A stretch of DNA of 64,000 bases. Source: Gordonia westfalica. GTDB taxonomy: Bacteria > Actinomycetota > Actinomycetes > Mycobacteriales > Mycobacteriaceae. The stretch is taken from NCBI RefSeq assembly GCF_900105725.1, contig NZ_FNLM01000034.1, positions 1,736,001 through 1,800,000 of the forward strand. Reading direction: 5' to 3'. Position numbers and translations under genes: made by a program. The notes under the pieces are model-generated. The model saw only the letters and a list, made by a program, of their open reading frames with translations, did no database searches and was not told the origin of the DNA. Positions 25,371 through 33,928 of this stretch are shown piece after piece (positions within the stretch are counted from its first letter, which is position 1; every line of letters starts with the position of its first letter).

Positions 25371-25936
25371 GAGTACTCCTCTGTGGTGGTCGGTCTCGGT
25401 GGTCGGCGGAGTGTCTATGTGCCGGCGCGAGCGCCGGCGATGTGTCTGGGTGCAGGTGGGAGCCCGGCGAATCCTCGTCGATGAGAACGGAGGGTCGTCC
25501 ACGACACCGGCGGCATCGCAGGCGTGAACGACCGGGGCGGCCCTGCCTGATACGTGCAAACTGGTACAACTGGTGAACACGCCTGCCATACAAGGACATT
25601 GACGATCCCCAGCTCGCGGAGAAGTCGTCTACGACGTGAACGTGACACCCATGATGACACACGAAAGTGAGGGATTCCTCATGTTTCCGGGTGACCTGTC
25701 GGTATACCCATGAGTAACCCCGCGGGTAACTTGGAGCACCATGTCAACGACCGTACGAAGGGTCGAGAAACCGCCAGGCCAGGCAACATACCCGAGGGTA
25801 TGCAGGACGCCGAGCGCGCGCTCGGTCAACCGTTATGAAACCGTGATGTGATCCGGACCACGCTCCTGCCGGTCGGCGGGTCCACCGGCTCCGGCGGCTG
25901 CCCCGAGCCGCCGAGGCCGTGCCCTAGAGTCGGGCC
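25371..25936. other. Divergent control region between fas and the HIT gene
   Basis: 566 bases with no supportable gene. It must hold the fas promoter (leftward) and the HIT-sirtuin promoter (rightward). Visible elements: AACTGGT repeated at 25559-25565 and 25568-25574, 189 bases before the fas start; and a tract with GTAAC repeated around CCCGCGG and a nearby GGTATACC near 25700-25732. Either could be a regulator site, for instance for a FasR-like protein, but no match to a known operator is claimed. Confidence 0.5.
25559..25574. repeat. Direct repeat AACTGGT-AC-AACTGGT upstream of fas
   Basis: Two copies of AACTGGT with nine-base periodicity lie in the fas upstream region. A one-turn-spaced direct repeat in an otherwise unstructured, GC-rich gap suggests a protein binding site. 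Its regulator is unknown. Confidence 0.35.
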
Positions 25937-26362
25937 ATGAGCAGTTGCATCTTCTGCGCCGTCGTCGCGGGCACGGCTCCGGGCCGGATCGTCTACTCCG
26001 ACGACGACGTCGTCGGTTTCCTCGACATCCGACCGGTCACCCGCGGGCACACCCTGCTCGTCCCCCGCATCCACTCGGCGGGCCTCGACGACCTCGACCC
26101 GGCCGTCGGGGCGGCGCTGTTCGCCGCCGGCCACCGGGTCGCATCGGCGCTGAAGGCCGGGCCGATGGCCGCGGACGGGGTGAACCTGGCCCTCAACGAC
26201 GGCCGGGCCGCGTTCCAGACCGTCTTCCACACCCACCTCCACGTCGTGCCCCGCCACGAGGGCGACAAGCTCAGCTTCGCGAAGGGCCTGGTCGTCCGCC
26301 GCGACCCGAACCCCGACGAAACGGCCGACCTCGTCCGCGCGTCGCTCGAGGCCGCGGGGTGA
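25937..26362 (+). CDS. HIT-family nucleotide hydrolase or transferase
   Basis: A 141-residue histidine-triad protein. The catalytic motif HTHLHVVPRHEG (His-x-His-x-His) is intact near residue 100, and the N-terminal CIFCAVVAGTAPGRIVYSDD has the CxxC pair of the HinT/Rv0759-like branch that binds zinc. Family members hydrolyse AMP-linked phosphoramidates or dinucleoside polyphosphates in the cytosol. The stop overlaps the sirtuin start (GTGA), so the two genes are co-translated. Confidence 0.9.
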   Translation: MSSCIFCAVVAGTAPGRIVYSDDDVVGFLDIRPVTRGHTLLVPRIHSAGLDDLDPAVGAALFAAGHRVASALKAGPMAADGVNLALNDGRAAFQTVFHTHLHVVPRHEGDKLSFAKGLVVRRDPNPDETADLVRASLEAAG

Positions 26363-27135
26363 CGGGGGCGGCCATCCCCGAGGCCGTGATCGAGCTCGTC
26401 CGCGACGCCGACTGGATCACCGTTTTCAGCGGGGCCGGGATGTCGGCCGAGAGCGGCATCGCGACCTTCCGCGACGCCCGGACCGGACTGTGGGAGACCT
26501 TCGATCCGGCCGAGCTCGCGACCCCGGAGGCGTGGGAACGCGACCCCGCCCTCGTCTGGGGCTGGTACCGGTGGCGCGCCCGCGAAGTCCTCGCCGCCGA
26601 ACCGAACGCGGGACACCGGGCGCTCGCCGAACTCGGCGCCTCCCGCACCGTCATGGTGGTGACCCAGAACGTCGACGACCTGCACGAGCGTGCCGGAAGC
26701 GATGTGGTGAGCCACCTCCACGGCAGCCTCTTCGCGCCGCGCTGCTCGGTGTGCGGCACTCCCTACGACGGCCCGGACGCGCATCCCTCCGCGACCGACC
26801 CCGACACCGAGCACACCGAAACCCGGGTGACACCGCCGATCTGTCCGCACTGCGGCGGCGATGTCCGCCCGGGGGTCGTCTGGTTCGGTGAAGCGCTGCC
26901 GGCCGACGACTGGCAGCGCGCCGATCAGGCGTTCCGGGCGGGTGAGGTGGTCATCGTCGTCGGCACCAGCGGTATCGTGTACCCGGCCGCCTCGCTGCCC
27001 GAACGTGCTGTCCGCGAAGGCATCCCGGTCATCGAGTTCAACCCCGCCGAGTCGTCGGTGACGGAGTTCGCCACCCACAGTCTGCGAGTCCCGGCCGCCG
27101 AGGGGCTACCGGCTCTGGTACGCGCGCTGGGCTGA
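26359..27135 (+). CDS. cobB: Sirtuin NAD-dependent protein deacylase (CobB/SIRT5-like)
   Basis: A 258-residue Sir2-family enzyme. Residues about 20-30 carry the NAD-binding FSGAGMSAESGIATFRD, then VVTQNVDDLHERAG, the catalytic HLHGS, a zinc site (CSVCGT and CPHCGG), PGVVWFGEALP and VGTSGIVYPAA. WYRWR in the early helix gives the Y-x-x-R pair that in class III sirtuins reads negatively charged acyl groups, so desuccinylase or demalonylase activity is likely in addition to deacetylation. It consumes NAD and regulates metabolic enzymes such as acyl-CoA synthetases. GTG start overlaps the HIT stop. Confidence 0.92.
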   Translation: MTGAAIPEAVIELVRDADWITVFSGAGMSAESGIATFRDARTGLWETFDPAELATPEAWERDPALVWGWYRWRAREVLAAEPNAGHRALAELGASRTVMVVTQNVDDLHERAGSDVVSHLHGSLFAPRCSVCGTPYDGPDAHPSATDPDTEHTETRVTPPICPHCGGDVRPGVVWFGEALPADDWQRADQAFRAGEVVIVVGTSGIVYPAASLPERAVREGIPVIEFNPAESSVTEFATHSLRVPAAEGLPALVRALG

Positions 27136-27148
27136 GGGCCCCTGCGCG

Positions 27149-30100
27149 TCACTCCCCCGCGGTCAGATCGATCGGGGTCCACGCGGGCGCGCCCTCGGCC
27201 GCCGGCCGTGCGGTGAGCGACCCGGGCTTACACCCGCGCGCCTCGAGGGCCGCGGCGACCGCGTCGATCACCCGATCCGGATCGAATTCGAACTCCGACT
27301 CCCGAACCCGGGCGAATTCCCAGCCGCAGCGCCGCAATTCACGCTCGCGCTCCAGATCCGAGCGGGCCTGGCGCCCGGTCCCCGGGAACGCATCGGGATC
27401 ACATTCGACGGCCATCCGCGCGTCGGCCCCGAGAACCACCAGGTCGATGACCCGGTTGTTCACGGTCACCTTCGGGGTGACGTGATAGCCGAGTGCCGCG
27501 AGGCGGTTGAACACCCGCTGTTCGAGCAGGTTGTCGAACGGCTCGACGCGGCGGTCGTCGGGCACGTCGGTCGGCATCGGACTGATCGTGAGCCCCTCGT
27601 TGGCGGTGAAGTAGGACAGCAACGAGTATCGGAGATCGTTGTGCCGCAGGTCATCCACACCGATCGAGTGAAACAGCCAGACCTGATCCATCGCACGGGT
27701 GGCCGCGACGTTGATCCGACGCTGCGACTCCGCGCGGGTCAGGGCCGAGATGGCTGTCGGGTCGGAGACCACCATCGACAGGAAGATGACGCGACGCTCA
27801 TCGCCCTGGAAGTCCGGCGGTGTCCCCACCCGGATTCGGCGGGTGCGCCACGCCTCGGCGTCGAGTCCGTTCCGCAGGGCTCGCTCGAGGGCCTCCGCCT
27901 GTTTGGTGCCCTGCAACGCGATCACGCCGAAATCCCGGCCGTCGTAGGCGGGATCGGCCAGGCAGGTGCGCAGCGAACTCACGATCGCCTCGACCTCGGC
28001 GTCGTTGACGAGGCCCGATCCGCTGCCGGTGGCCTCGCCGTCGACGGCGACCGTCCGCAACGGTTCGAGCCGGTCGGAGCCGTACTGCCGCACCGGGATC
28101 AGCGGCGCCTTACCGTAGAACTGCTGCGACGAGAACTCGATGATCTCCGGCATCGACCGGAAGTGCTCCCGCAGCCCGACGACGTTGCCGAACCGGCTGC
28201 GGAGCAACGAGAACAGGCTCGACCGCGGCGTCAGCCCGTCCCGGAGGTAGGTCGGCAGATCCGGGAGCGCCGCATCCAGTTCGGCGAAGGCGTCGTCGAG
28301 CGTGGTACCCGCGAGTCCCACCGGGGCACACTGCTTGTCGTCGCCGACGACGATGATCCGCGGGGCGAGCCACAGCAGGAAGGAACTGGTGATGTCGGCC
28401 TGTGACGCCTCGTCGACGATGACGACGTCGAAGGAGTGCCGCCGTGGCGGAAGCGTCTCCGCCACCTGGTTGATCGACATGATCCAGGCCGGGATCGCGT
28501 TCTGCGCCACCGCCATCGCCTCGCGTGCGGCACGACGGAACCGGTTGGCGTGCTTACCTGATCCCTTGCCGAGATTGATCATGTGGTCGCGGTAGGACTG
28601 CAGCGCCTGTATCTCGCCGGTCGTGGTGCGCACCAGCAGCTCCCGCCAGGCACGTGCCGAGGCGAGGCGGGTGGTCAGCTGGGCGATGTCGACCTCGAGG
28701 GCGTCGAGGTCGGCCTGGATCCGGGCTTCGGAATGCGGGTCGCTGCGTTCGGACACCCAGGTGTGGGCGTACCGCCACGCCCAGGCGGCACTCATCTCGC
28801 GTGCACGGTCGGACCAGACCGGATCGGACGGTGTCGCCCAGATCGTCCTGGCCAACTCCGGGGCGCGGCTCTTCAGACGCAGTTCGAGGAGATCGAGCGA
28901 GGTCTCGGCGTGGGCCTGTTCCCGGGCCTTGACGAAAGCCCGGCGCGCCGAGCGGATCCCGGCGGCATCGGCGGTGCCGAGCGCCGCGAGCAGGGCGTCG
29001 CCCTCGGGCGAGGGGCCCTTCTCCAGTTCGGCGGCCAGTCCATAGGTCCAGTCGGCCAGCTCGCGTTCGGCCAGGGCGGCGTCGTTGGCAGCGGCGATCG
29101 ACCCCGCCTGTTTCGCGACCTCCGCGATCTCGGCGACGCTGCGGGGTCGCGCACCGCCGGGACCGATGGCCTCGAGCTCGTGGACGAGACGGTCACGTCC
29201 GGTGATCAACCGCGAGATCCAGGCGAGCTGCGAGTCGAGACGGACGAGCTGATCGACCTGCGCGGACCGGGGCCCGGAGGCGTCGACCGGCACATGGAGA
29301 TCGGCCAGGATGGTGTGGACCTGCTGTACCGCGTCGACGACCGTCAGGTGGTCGGCCACGCGTCGCAGCGACGCCTCGTCGGCCGGGATCCGACCGTCGA
29401 CGGTCGCCCGCACCGGCGATTCCTCGACCGCGCGCTGCTGAGCGGATCGGCGCAGGCGTCCGCGCCACTGACCGCCGTCCGCCAGGTGGTCCGCGGCCGC
29501 GTCGAACAACGCCGCATCGCCCGGACGGTCGCCCTCGACGAGGACCGTGTGGGCGCCCAGGTCGCGGTCGCGGCGGGCGGCCTCGGCGATCACCGGGGAC
29601 AGGGTGGTCACCCGTGACCACAGATGGGATGCATCTCCGGCCAGCAGCCGATCGGCCATGTCGACCATCGGTGCGGGGAACGACGACACCTCGGCGGCGG
29701 ACACACCCAGCTGTTCGCAGAGGTCCTTGATGGCGAGGAGTCGTTCGCTGTCGACGCCGTCCAGCGCCGGGAGCAACGACCCGGCACCGCTCAGAGGCTC
29801 GTGGGGGCGTGCGGCGATCCGCGCGCACACCGCGTCCACCTCGCCGGGCTCGGGCAGGTGGTCGGCGAGGTCGGGGAACCGCTGGGTGAGCCGGCCCGTG
29901 TCGCCGCCGGTCACCTGCAACAGTTCGACGAGACGCGCGAACTCGGCGGAGTCGAGCGGCGGGACCGCCCCCTCGAGACCGGTCGGCATCCAGTCGTAGC
30001 GCTCGGCGTCCCGCTTGACCTGCCGCACGATCTCCGCGGGGGTGCCGCGGTAGTCGCCGGCCACCCACTCGTGGACCTCGGTCTCACCGGCCCGGAGATC

Positions 30101-31303
30101 CCACAGCTCACGCATGATCTGGTCGCGCCGGCTCAGGGCGTGGTCGCGGCGGGACTCGAGGTCGGCGATCTCGGCGTCGGCAACGGACGCGGAGAACGCC
30201 GCTCTGCGTGCCGCGAGATTCTCGACCACCGACACGATGGTCTCGGCATGGTCCTGGGTGATGTCGGCGATCGACACCGTCAGTTCGCGCAGCGCGGGCG
30301 GGAGCATGTCCCGCAGCACGTGCAGCGCGTGCGCCTTCTCGCTGACCACCAGCACACGCTGGCCCTTGGCCAGCAGCGCCGAGGCCACATTGGCGATGGT
30401 GTGTGTCTTGCCCGTCCCGGGCGGTCCCTCGACCACGACGCCGCTGTCGTTGCCCAGCCGCACCAACACGTCGCGCTGGTCGACGTTCGAGGGCAGCGGG
30501 AAGAGAGCGTCGGCGATGAGCTGGTCCGGCGAGAGCACGTCGGGGGCGTCCAGCGCGGCGAGCCGGTCGGCGGCGTCGATCGGCTTGACGAGCTGAGCCA
30601 ACCCGACGGGCACGGTCGAGTCCTCGTCGCGCAGGTCGTCGATGATCGCGTCGTAGAAGGCCAGCGAGTTCTCGACGCCGCGGCGCCGCAGGACGACCGC
30701 CGGTCGCATGTCGAGCGCGAGGGTGGCGCGTTCGGCGTCGATCTCGATCTCGCCCAGCCACTCACCCACGAGATCGGTGACCTTGTTCGCGACGACCGAC
30801 GGCTGCTCGGCGAGTCTGGTCCGGGTCTTGACCGCACCCGCGAGTTCGAGGCCGTCGACCGCGGCGAGGAGATGCGTGTCGTGCATGGTCGGCGCGGAAC
30901 CCGTACCGAGGGACAGGCGGATCGTCCCCGACTCGTCACGGTCGGCGACGAGCGCCTGGGTGAGGAGATGCTCGCGGACGACAGGTTCGGAGCCGGCGTC
31001 CTCGTGGACGGTGACGAGGGCGTTCGCCAGGACGAGTTCGAGGGTCTCGGGACTCTCGGTCAGTTCGTCGACGAGGCGTGCGACATCCGCGTGGACGGCG
31101 TCGGCGGGATCGATCTCGACGACGACCTGTCCCGGTGCGGCCGAGGACCGGACGGAGATCTGCGTCGACGCCCCCACCCACACGTGACCCACGTGTTCGT
31201 CGATGTCCCGAACGTCCCCGGATCGCGACCGGACCACGTCCCGCAGGAACGCCATCAGCCGGGTGACCTGGTCTCGCAGTGTCTCGCGAGTGTCATCCTG
31301 CAT
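27149..31303 (-). CDS. Large SF1 (Upf1-like) helicase with C-terminal PD-(D/E)xK nuclease
   Basis: A 1,384-residue protein starting at ATG 31303, preceded by GAGGAAA. Order: an N-terminal region of about 270 residues, Walker A GPPGTGKTHT near 296, a long helical insert (about 350-900), Walker B VVIVDEASQADI near 964, GDDKQCAPVG, REHFRSMPEII and RINVAATRAM near 1199 as SF1 motifs, then LEQRVFNRLAALGYHVTPKV, VIDLVV and AVECD, a Vsr/DUF559-like nuclease core near 1250-1340. ATP-driven unwinding plus cleavage of nucleic acid is expected. Such one-gene helicase-nuclease proteins are frequent in defence islands. Whether this one defends the cell, repairs DNA or both is not known. It overlaps nothing and is convergent with the sirtuin gene. 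Confidence 0.85.
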   Translation of the reverse strand: MQDDTRETLRDQVTRLMAFLRDVVRSRSGDVRDIDEHVGHVWVGASTQISVRSSAAPGQVVVEIDPADAVHADVARLVDELTESPETLELVLANALVTVHEDAGSEPVVREHLLTQALVADRDESGTIRLSLGTGSAPTMHDTHLLAAVDGLELAGAVKTRTRLAEQPSVVANKVTDLVGEWLGEIEIDAERATLALDMRPAVVLRRRGVENSLAFYDAIIDDLRDEDSTVPVGLAQLVKPIDAADRLAALDAPDVLSPDQLIADALFPLPSNVDQRDVLVRLGNDSGVVVEGPPGTGKTHTIANVASALLAKGQRVLVVSEKAHALHVLRDMLPPALRELTVSIADITQDHAETIVSVVENLAARRAAFSASVADAEIADLESRRDHALSRRDQIMRELWDLRAGETEVHEWVAGDYRGTPAEIVRQVKRDAERYDWMPTGLEGAVPPLDSAEFARLVELLQVTGGDTGRLTQRFPDLADHLPEPGEVDAVCARIAARPHEPLSGAGSLLPALDGVDSERLLAIKDLCEQLGVSAAEVSSFPAPMVDMADRLLAGDASHLWSRVTTLSPVIAEAARRDRDLGAHTVLVEGDRPGDAALFDAAADHLADGGQWRGRLRRSAQQRAVEESPVRATVDGRIPADEASLRRVADHLTVVDAVQQVHTILADLHVPVDASGPRSAQVDQLVRLDSQLAWISRLITGRDRLVHELEAIGPGGARPRSVAEIAEVAKQAGSIAAANDAALAERELADWTYGLAAELEKGPSPEGDALLAALGTADAAGIRSARRAFVKAREQAHAETSLDLLELRLKSRAPELARTIWATPSDPVWSDRAREMSAAWAWRYAHTWVSERSDPHSEARIQADLDALEVDIAQLTTRLASARAWRELLVRTTTGEIQALQSYRDHMINLGKGSGKHANRFRRAAREAMAVAQNAIPAWIMSINQVAETLPPRRHSFDVVIVDEASQADITSSFLLWLAPRIIVVGDDKQCAPVGLAGTTLDDAFAELDAALPDLPTYLRDGLTPRSSLFSLLRSRFGNVVGLREHFRSMPEIIEFSSQQFYGKAPLIPVRQYGSDRLEPLRTVAVDGEATGSGSGLVNDAEVEAIVSSLRTCLADPAYDGRDFGVIALQGTKQAEALERALRNGLDAEAWRTRRIRVGTPPDFQGDERRVIFLSMVVSDPTAISALTRAESQRRINVAATRAMDQVWLFHSIGVDDLRHNDLRYSLLSYFTANEGLTISPMPTDVPDDRRVEPFDNLLEQRVFNRLAALGYHVTPKVTVNNRVIDLVVLGADARMAVECDPDAFPGTGRQARSDLERERELRRCGWEFARVRESEFEFDPDRVIDAVAAALEARGCKPGSLTARPAAEGAPAWTPIDLTAGE

Positions 31304-31412
31304 CCGATGGTTTCCTCTCGTCGCCGGCGTTCCTACGCTACCAAGGTGCTGGTCAGAGGAACGCGGACGGCCGCGCCGGGTGTCGCCGAAGACCGCGTCG
31401 GGATGCGGCTGT

Positions 31413-31769
31413 TCAGGTCGTGGAGCGAAGCGCGCGGTAGCCACCCGCGACGTAGCGGACGTTGGTGTATCCCAGGTCGGCGATCTGCTCGGCGATGCGC
31501 GGCGCCTCCGAACTCACCGACACCACGGCGATCTCGGTGTCGCTGGCGATCTCCCGGCGCGCGCTTGCGCCGGCGTCGCGGATGACCGGAAAGGTCCCCG
31601 TCGGAGTCGGACGCAGACGTCCGGAGAGCTCGCTGGGATCGACCACCCAGGCACCGGGCAGGCTGCCCTGGTGCCTGACCACCTGCGGGCGCGCATCCAC
31701 CATGACCGCGTTCCCCGCCATGCTGTGGTCCATTGCTTCTGCTGCTGAAATCGCACTCACCACTGACAC
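31413..31769 (-). CDS. Rhodanese-like domain protein without catalytic cysteine
   Basis: A 118-residue single rhodanese domain. VMVDARPQVVRHQGSLPGAW and the final LGYTNVRYVAGGYRAL fit the family. At the active-site loop, where active members have C-x-S-G-x-R, the sequence reads VVSVSSEAPR, so the persulfide-forming cysteine is replaced by serine. It should not act as a thiosulfate sulfurtransferase and may bind a partner instead. It is encoded between the helicase-nuclease and deaD genes on the same strand, with a likely promoter of its own at 31869-31896. Confidence 0.82.
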   Translation of the reverse strand: MSVVSAISAAEAMDHSMAGNAVMVDARPQVVRHQGSLPGAWVVDPSELSGRLRPTPTGTFPVIRDAGASARREIASDTEIAVVSVSSEAPRIAEQIADLGYTNVRYVAGGYRALRSTT

Positions 31770-31868
31770 TGGTGACTCACCAATCCTGTTTCATCGACTG
31801 TTGTGTGGCCGACGCGACCTGTGTGTTCGCACGATCGTGAAGACCATCCCTGAAGACCCCCGACCACA

Positions 31869-31896
31869 AGGTTACGGAATGATCTCGGATTGACAA
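31869..31896 (-). promoter_or_regulatory. Promoter of the rhodanese gene
   Basis: On the minus strand TTGTCA (31891-31896), a 16-base spacer and TAACCT (31869-31874). Transcription would start near 31862, about 93 bases before the ATG. It may also serve the helicase gene downstream. Confidence 0.4.
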
Positions 31897-31921
31897 GCTC
31901 CCCAGGTCGCGGCGGGTGCGA

Positions 31922-33697
31922 TCAGGAGCGGCGTCCGCGTCCCGCGACCCGCGGCGACGGCCGCTTGCCCCAGTTGTCGCGACCGCCCTGCGGACCGCCG
32001 CGCTTGCCGCCGCGGGCACGCGGGGAACCGAGGTCCTTCCGGATGTCGATCGGGTTCTTGCCGATCTTGGTGTGGCGGAGCGACGACAGCGTCTCGTTGT
32101 CGAGGTCGTCGGGCAGCTCGACGAGGCTGAAGTCGTCGCGGATGCTGATGTTGCCGAAGTCTCCGCGAGTCAGGCCGCCCTCGTTCGCGATCGCGCCGAC
32201 GATCGCGCCCGGGGACACCTTGTGCTTGCGTCCGACCGCGATCCGGTAGGTCGCGAAGCTCGACCCGGGCCGCCGCGGCGTGCGCTCACGATCGCGGTCT
32301 CGGTTCCCACGCTTCTCCGATTCCGGCGGATCGGGGGACATCAGGAAACCCCCGTCGCGGGTTTCGAGCGCGAGCGCGGCAGCGATGTCGGCCATCGCCA
32401 CGTCGTTGTCACGGGCGTAGTTCTCGATGAGCCCGCGGAACAGGTCCAGGTTGTCCGAGGACAGGTTCTGGGTGATCGACTCGGCGAACTTCGTGACGCG
32501 CTGGGCGTTCACGTCGTCGACGCTGGGCAGGCCGATCTCGGTCAGCTCCTGACGCGTGGCCCGCTCGATCGCACGGAGCAGATGACGCTCACGCGGCGAG
32601 ACGAACAGCAGCGCGTTGCCCGAACGCCCGGCGCGACCGGTGCGGCCGATCCGGTGCACGTACGACTCGGTGTCGTGCGGGACGTCGTAGTTCACGACGT
32701 GCGAGATGCGGTCGACGTCGAGTCCGCGCGCGGCCACATCGGTGGCCACGAGGATGTCGATCGAACCGTTCTTGAGCTGGTTGATCGTGCGCTCACGCTG
32801 TGCCTGTGCGAGGTCGCCGTTGATCGCCACCGCGGACAGCCCGCGCGAACGGAGCTTCTCCGCCAGTTCCTCGGTCGCCTGCTTGGTGCGGACGAACACG
32901 ATCATCGCGTCGAATTCCTCGACCTCGAGGAATCGGGTCAGCGCGTCGAGTTTGCGCTGATGGGACACCTGCAGATAGCGCTGCGTGATGTTCTGCGCGG
33001 TCGCCGTCTTGGACTTGACCGTGATCTCTTCCGGCGACTTGAGGTAGCGCTGGGCGAGCCGGCGAATGGCGCTGGGCATGGTCGCCGAGAACAGGGCGAC
33101 CTGCTTGGTGTCCGGGGTCTCGGCGAGGATGCGTTCGACGTCCTCGGCGAAGCCCATCGTGAGCATCTCGTCGGCCTCGTCGAGCACGAGGAACTCGAGT
33201 CCGGAGATGTCGAGGGTCTTCTTGTCGAGGTGATCGATCACGCGACCCGGCGTGCCGACGATCACCTGGGCGCCGCGGCGCAGACCCGCGAGCTGCACAC
33301 CGTAGGACTGTCCGCCGTAGATCGGCAGGACCTTCACCTCGGGCATGTGCGCGGAGTAGCGGCCGAACGCCTCGGACACCTGCAGGGCCAGCTCACGGGT
33401 CGGCGCGAGGATCAGCGCCTGGGGCGTGCGGGCCGAGGTGTCGAGTCGCGACAGGATCGGGATCGCGAAGGCGGCGGTCTTGCCGGTGCCGGTCTGCGCC
33501 AGACCGACGACGTCGCGGCCGCTCATCAGCGGCGGGATCGTGGCCGCCTGGATCGGCGAGGGGGTCTCGTAGCCGACATCGGTGATCGCGGCGCGGACCC
33601 GCGGTTCGATGTCGAGGTCGTCGAACGAACCGCCGGGGGCGTCGTTCACGGAGGTGTCAGCCGGTGCGCTGCGCTCGCCTTGTTCGGAGGTACTCAT
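31922..33697 (-). CDS. deaD: DEAD-box ATP-dependent RNA helicase
   Basis: A 591-residue RNA helicase. Motifs: Q-motif region near residue 30-45, TGTGKTA (Walker A, about 73), PTRELALQ, VLDEADEML (DEAD, about 175), SATMP, and HRIGRTGRAG (about 350). A DbpA-type RNA-binding domain (YRIAVGRKHKVSPGAIVGAI) spans about 480-550. A basic Arg/Gly-rich tail (RGGKRGGPQGGRDNWGKR) follows. It unwinds RNA during ribosome assembly, decay or cold growth. Length and layout match CsdA/DeaD (Rv1253-like). No defects are seen. Transcribed divergently from fadD15, with a 231-base gap. Confidence 0.95.
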   Translation of the reverse strand: MSTSEQGERSAPADTSVNDAPGGSFDDLDIEPRVRAAITDVGYETPSPIQAATIPPLMSGRDVVGLAQTGTGKTAAFAIPILSRLDTSARTPQALILAPTRELALQVSEAFGRYSAHMPEVKVLPIYGGQSYGVQLAGLRRGAQVIVGTPGRVIDHLDKKTLDISGLEFLVLDEADEMLTMGFAEDVERILAETPDTKQVALFSATMPSAIRRLAQRYLKSPEEITVKSKTATAQNITQRYLQVSHQRKLDALTRFLEVEEFDAMIVFVRTKQATEELAEKLRSRGLSAVAINGDLAQAQRERTINQLKNGSIDILVATDVAARGLDVDRISHVVNYDVPHDTESYVHRIGRTGRAGRSGNALLFVSPRERHLLRAIERATRQELTEIGLPSVDDVNAQRVTKFAESITQNLSSDNLDLFRGLIENYARDNDVAMADIAAALALETRDGGFLMSPDPPESEKRGNRDRDRERTPRRPGSSFATYRIAVGRKHKVSPGAIVGAIANEGGLTRGDFGNISIRDDFSLVELPDDLDNETLSSLRHTKIGKNPIDIRKDLGSPRARGGKRGGPQGGRDNWGKRPSPRVAGRGRRS

Positions 33698-33814
33698 GCG
33701 CGGGTCTCATTCATCGCACTCAACTGTAATCGCCCCACCCCAGAATGTCGGCATCGTGCCACGACCTCGTCACATCCGGCGGATGAACACCGAATATCCC
33801 ACTACGGCGAGCAC

Positions 33815-33830
33815 GTGTGATGCATCACAC
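33815..33830. promoter_or_regulatory. 16-bp perfect palindrome GTGTGATGCATCACAC
   Basis: In the 231-base gap between deaD and fadD15, GTGTGATG is followed at once by its exact complement CATCACAC, 98 bases upstream of the fadD15 ATG. It resembles half-sites of CRP/GlxR-type regulators (TGTGA...TCACA), but the half-sites are four rather than six bases apart, so a different dimeric regulator is likely. A lipid-responsive regulator of fadD15 is an attractive guess only. Confidence 0.5.
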
Positions 33831-33928
33831 GGATACTGGTACTGTCAGTGCCACTCAAACGGCGTAGTCCCCGGTCACCGGGGCGCTGACGTCGGAAATG
33901 TCCAGATAATGCCCGTCACAGGAGTGCC

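Noticed and set aside
33815..33830. CRP/GlxR site at the palindrome
   Set aside because: Half-sites TGTGA and TCACA are right, but the spacing is four bases instead of six.
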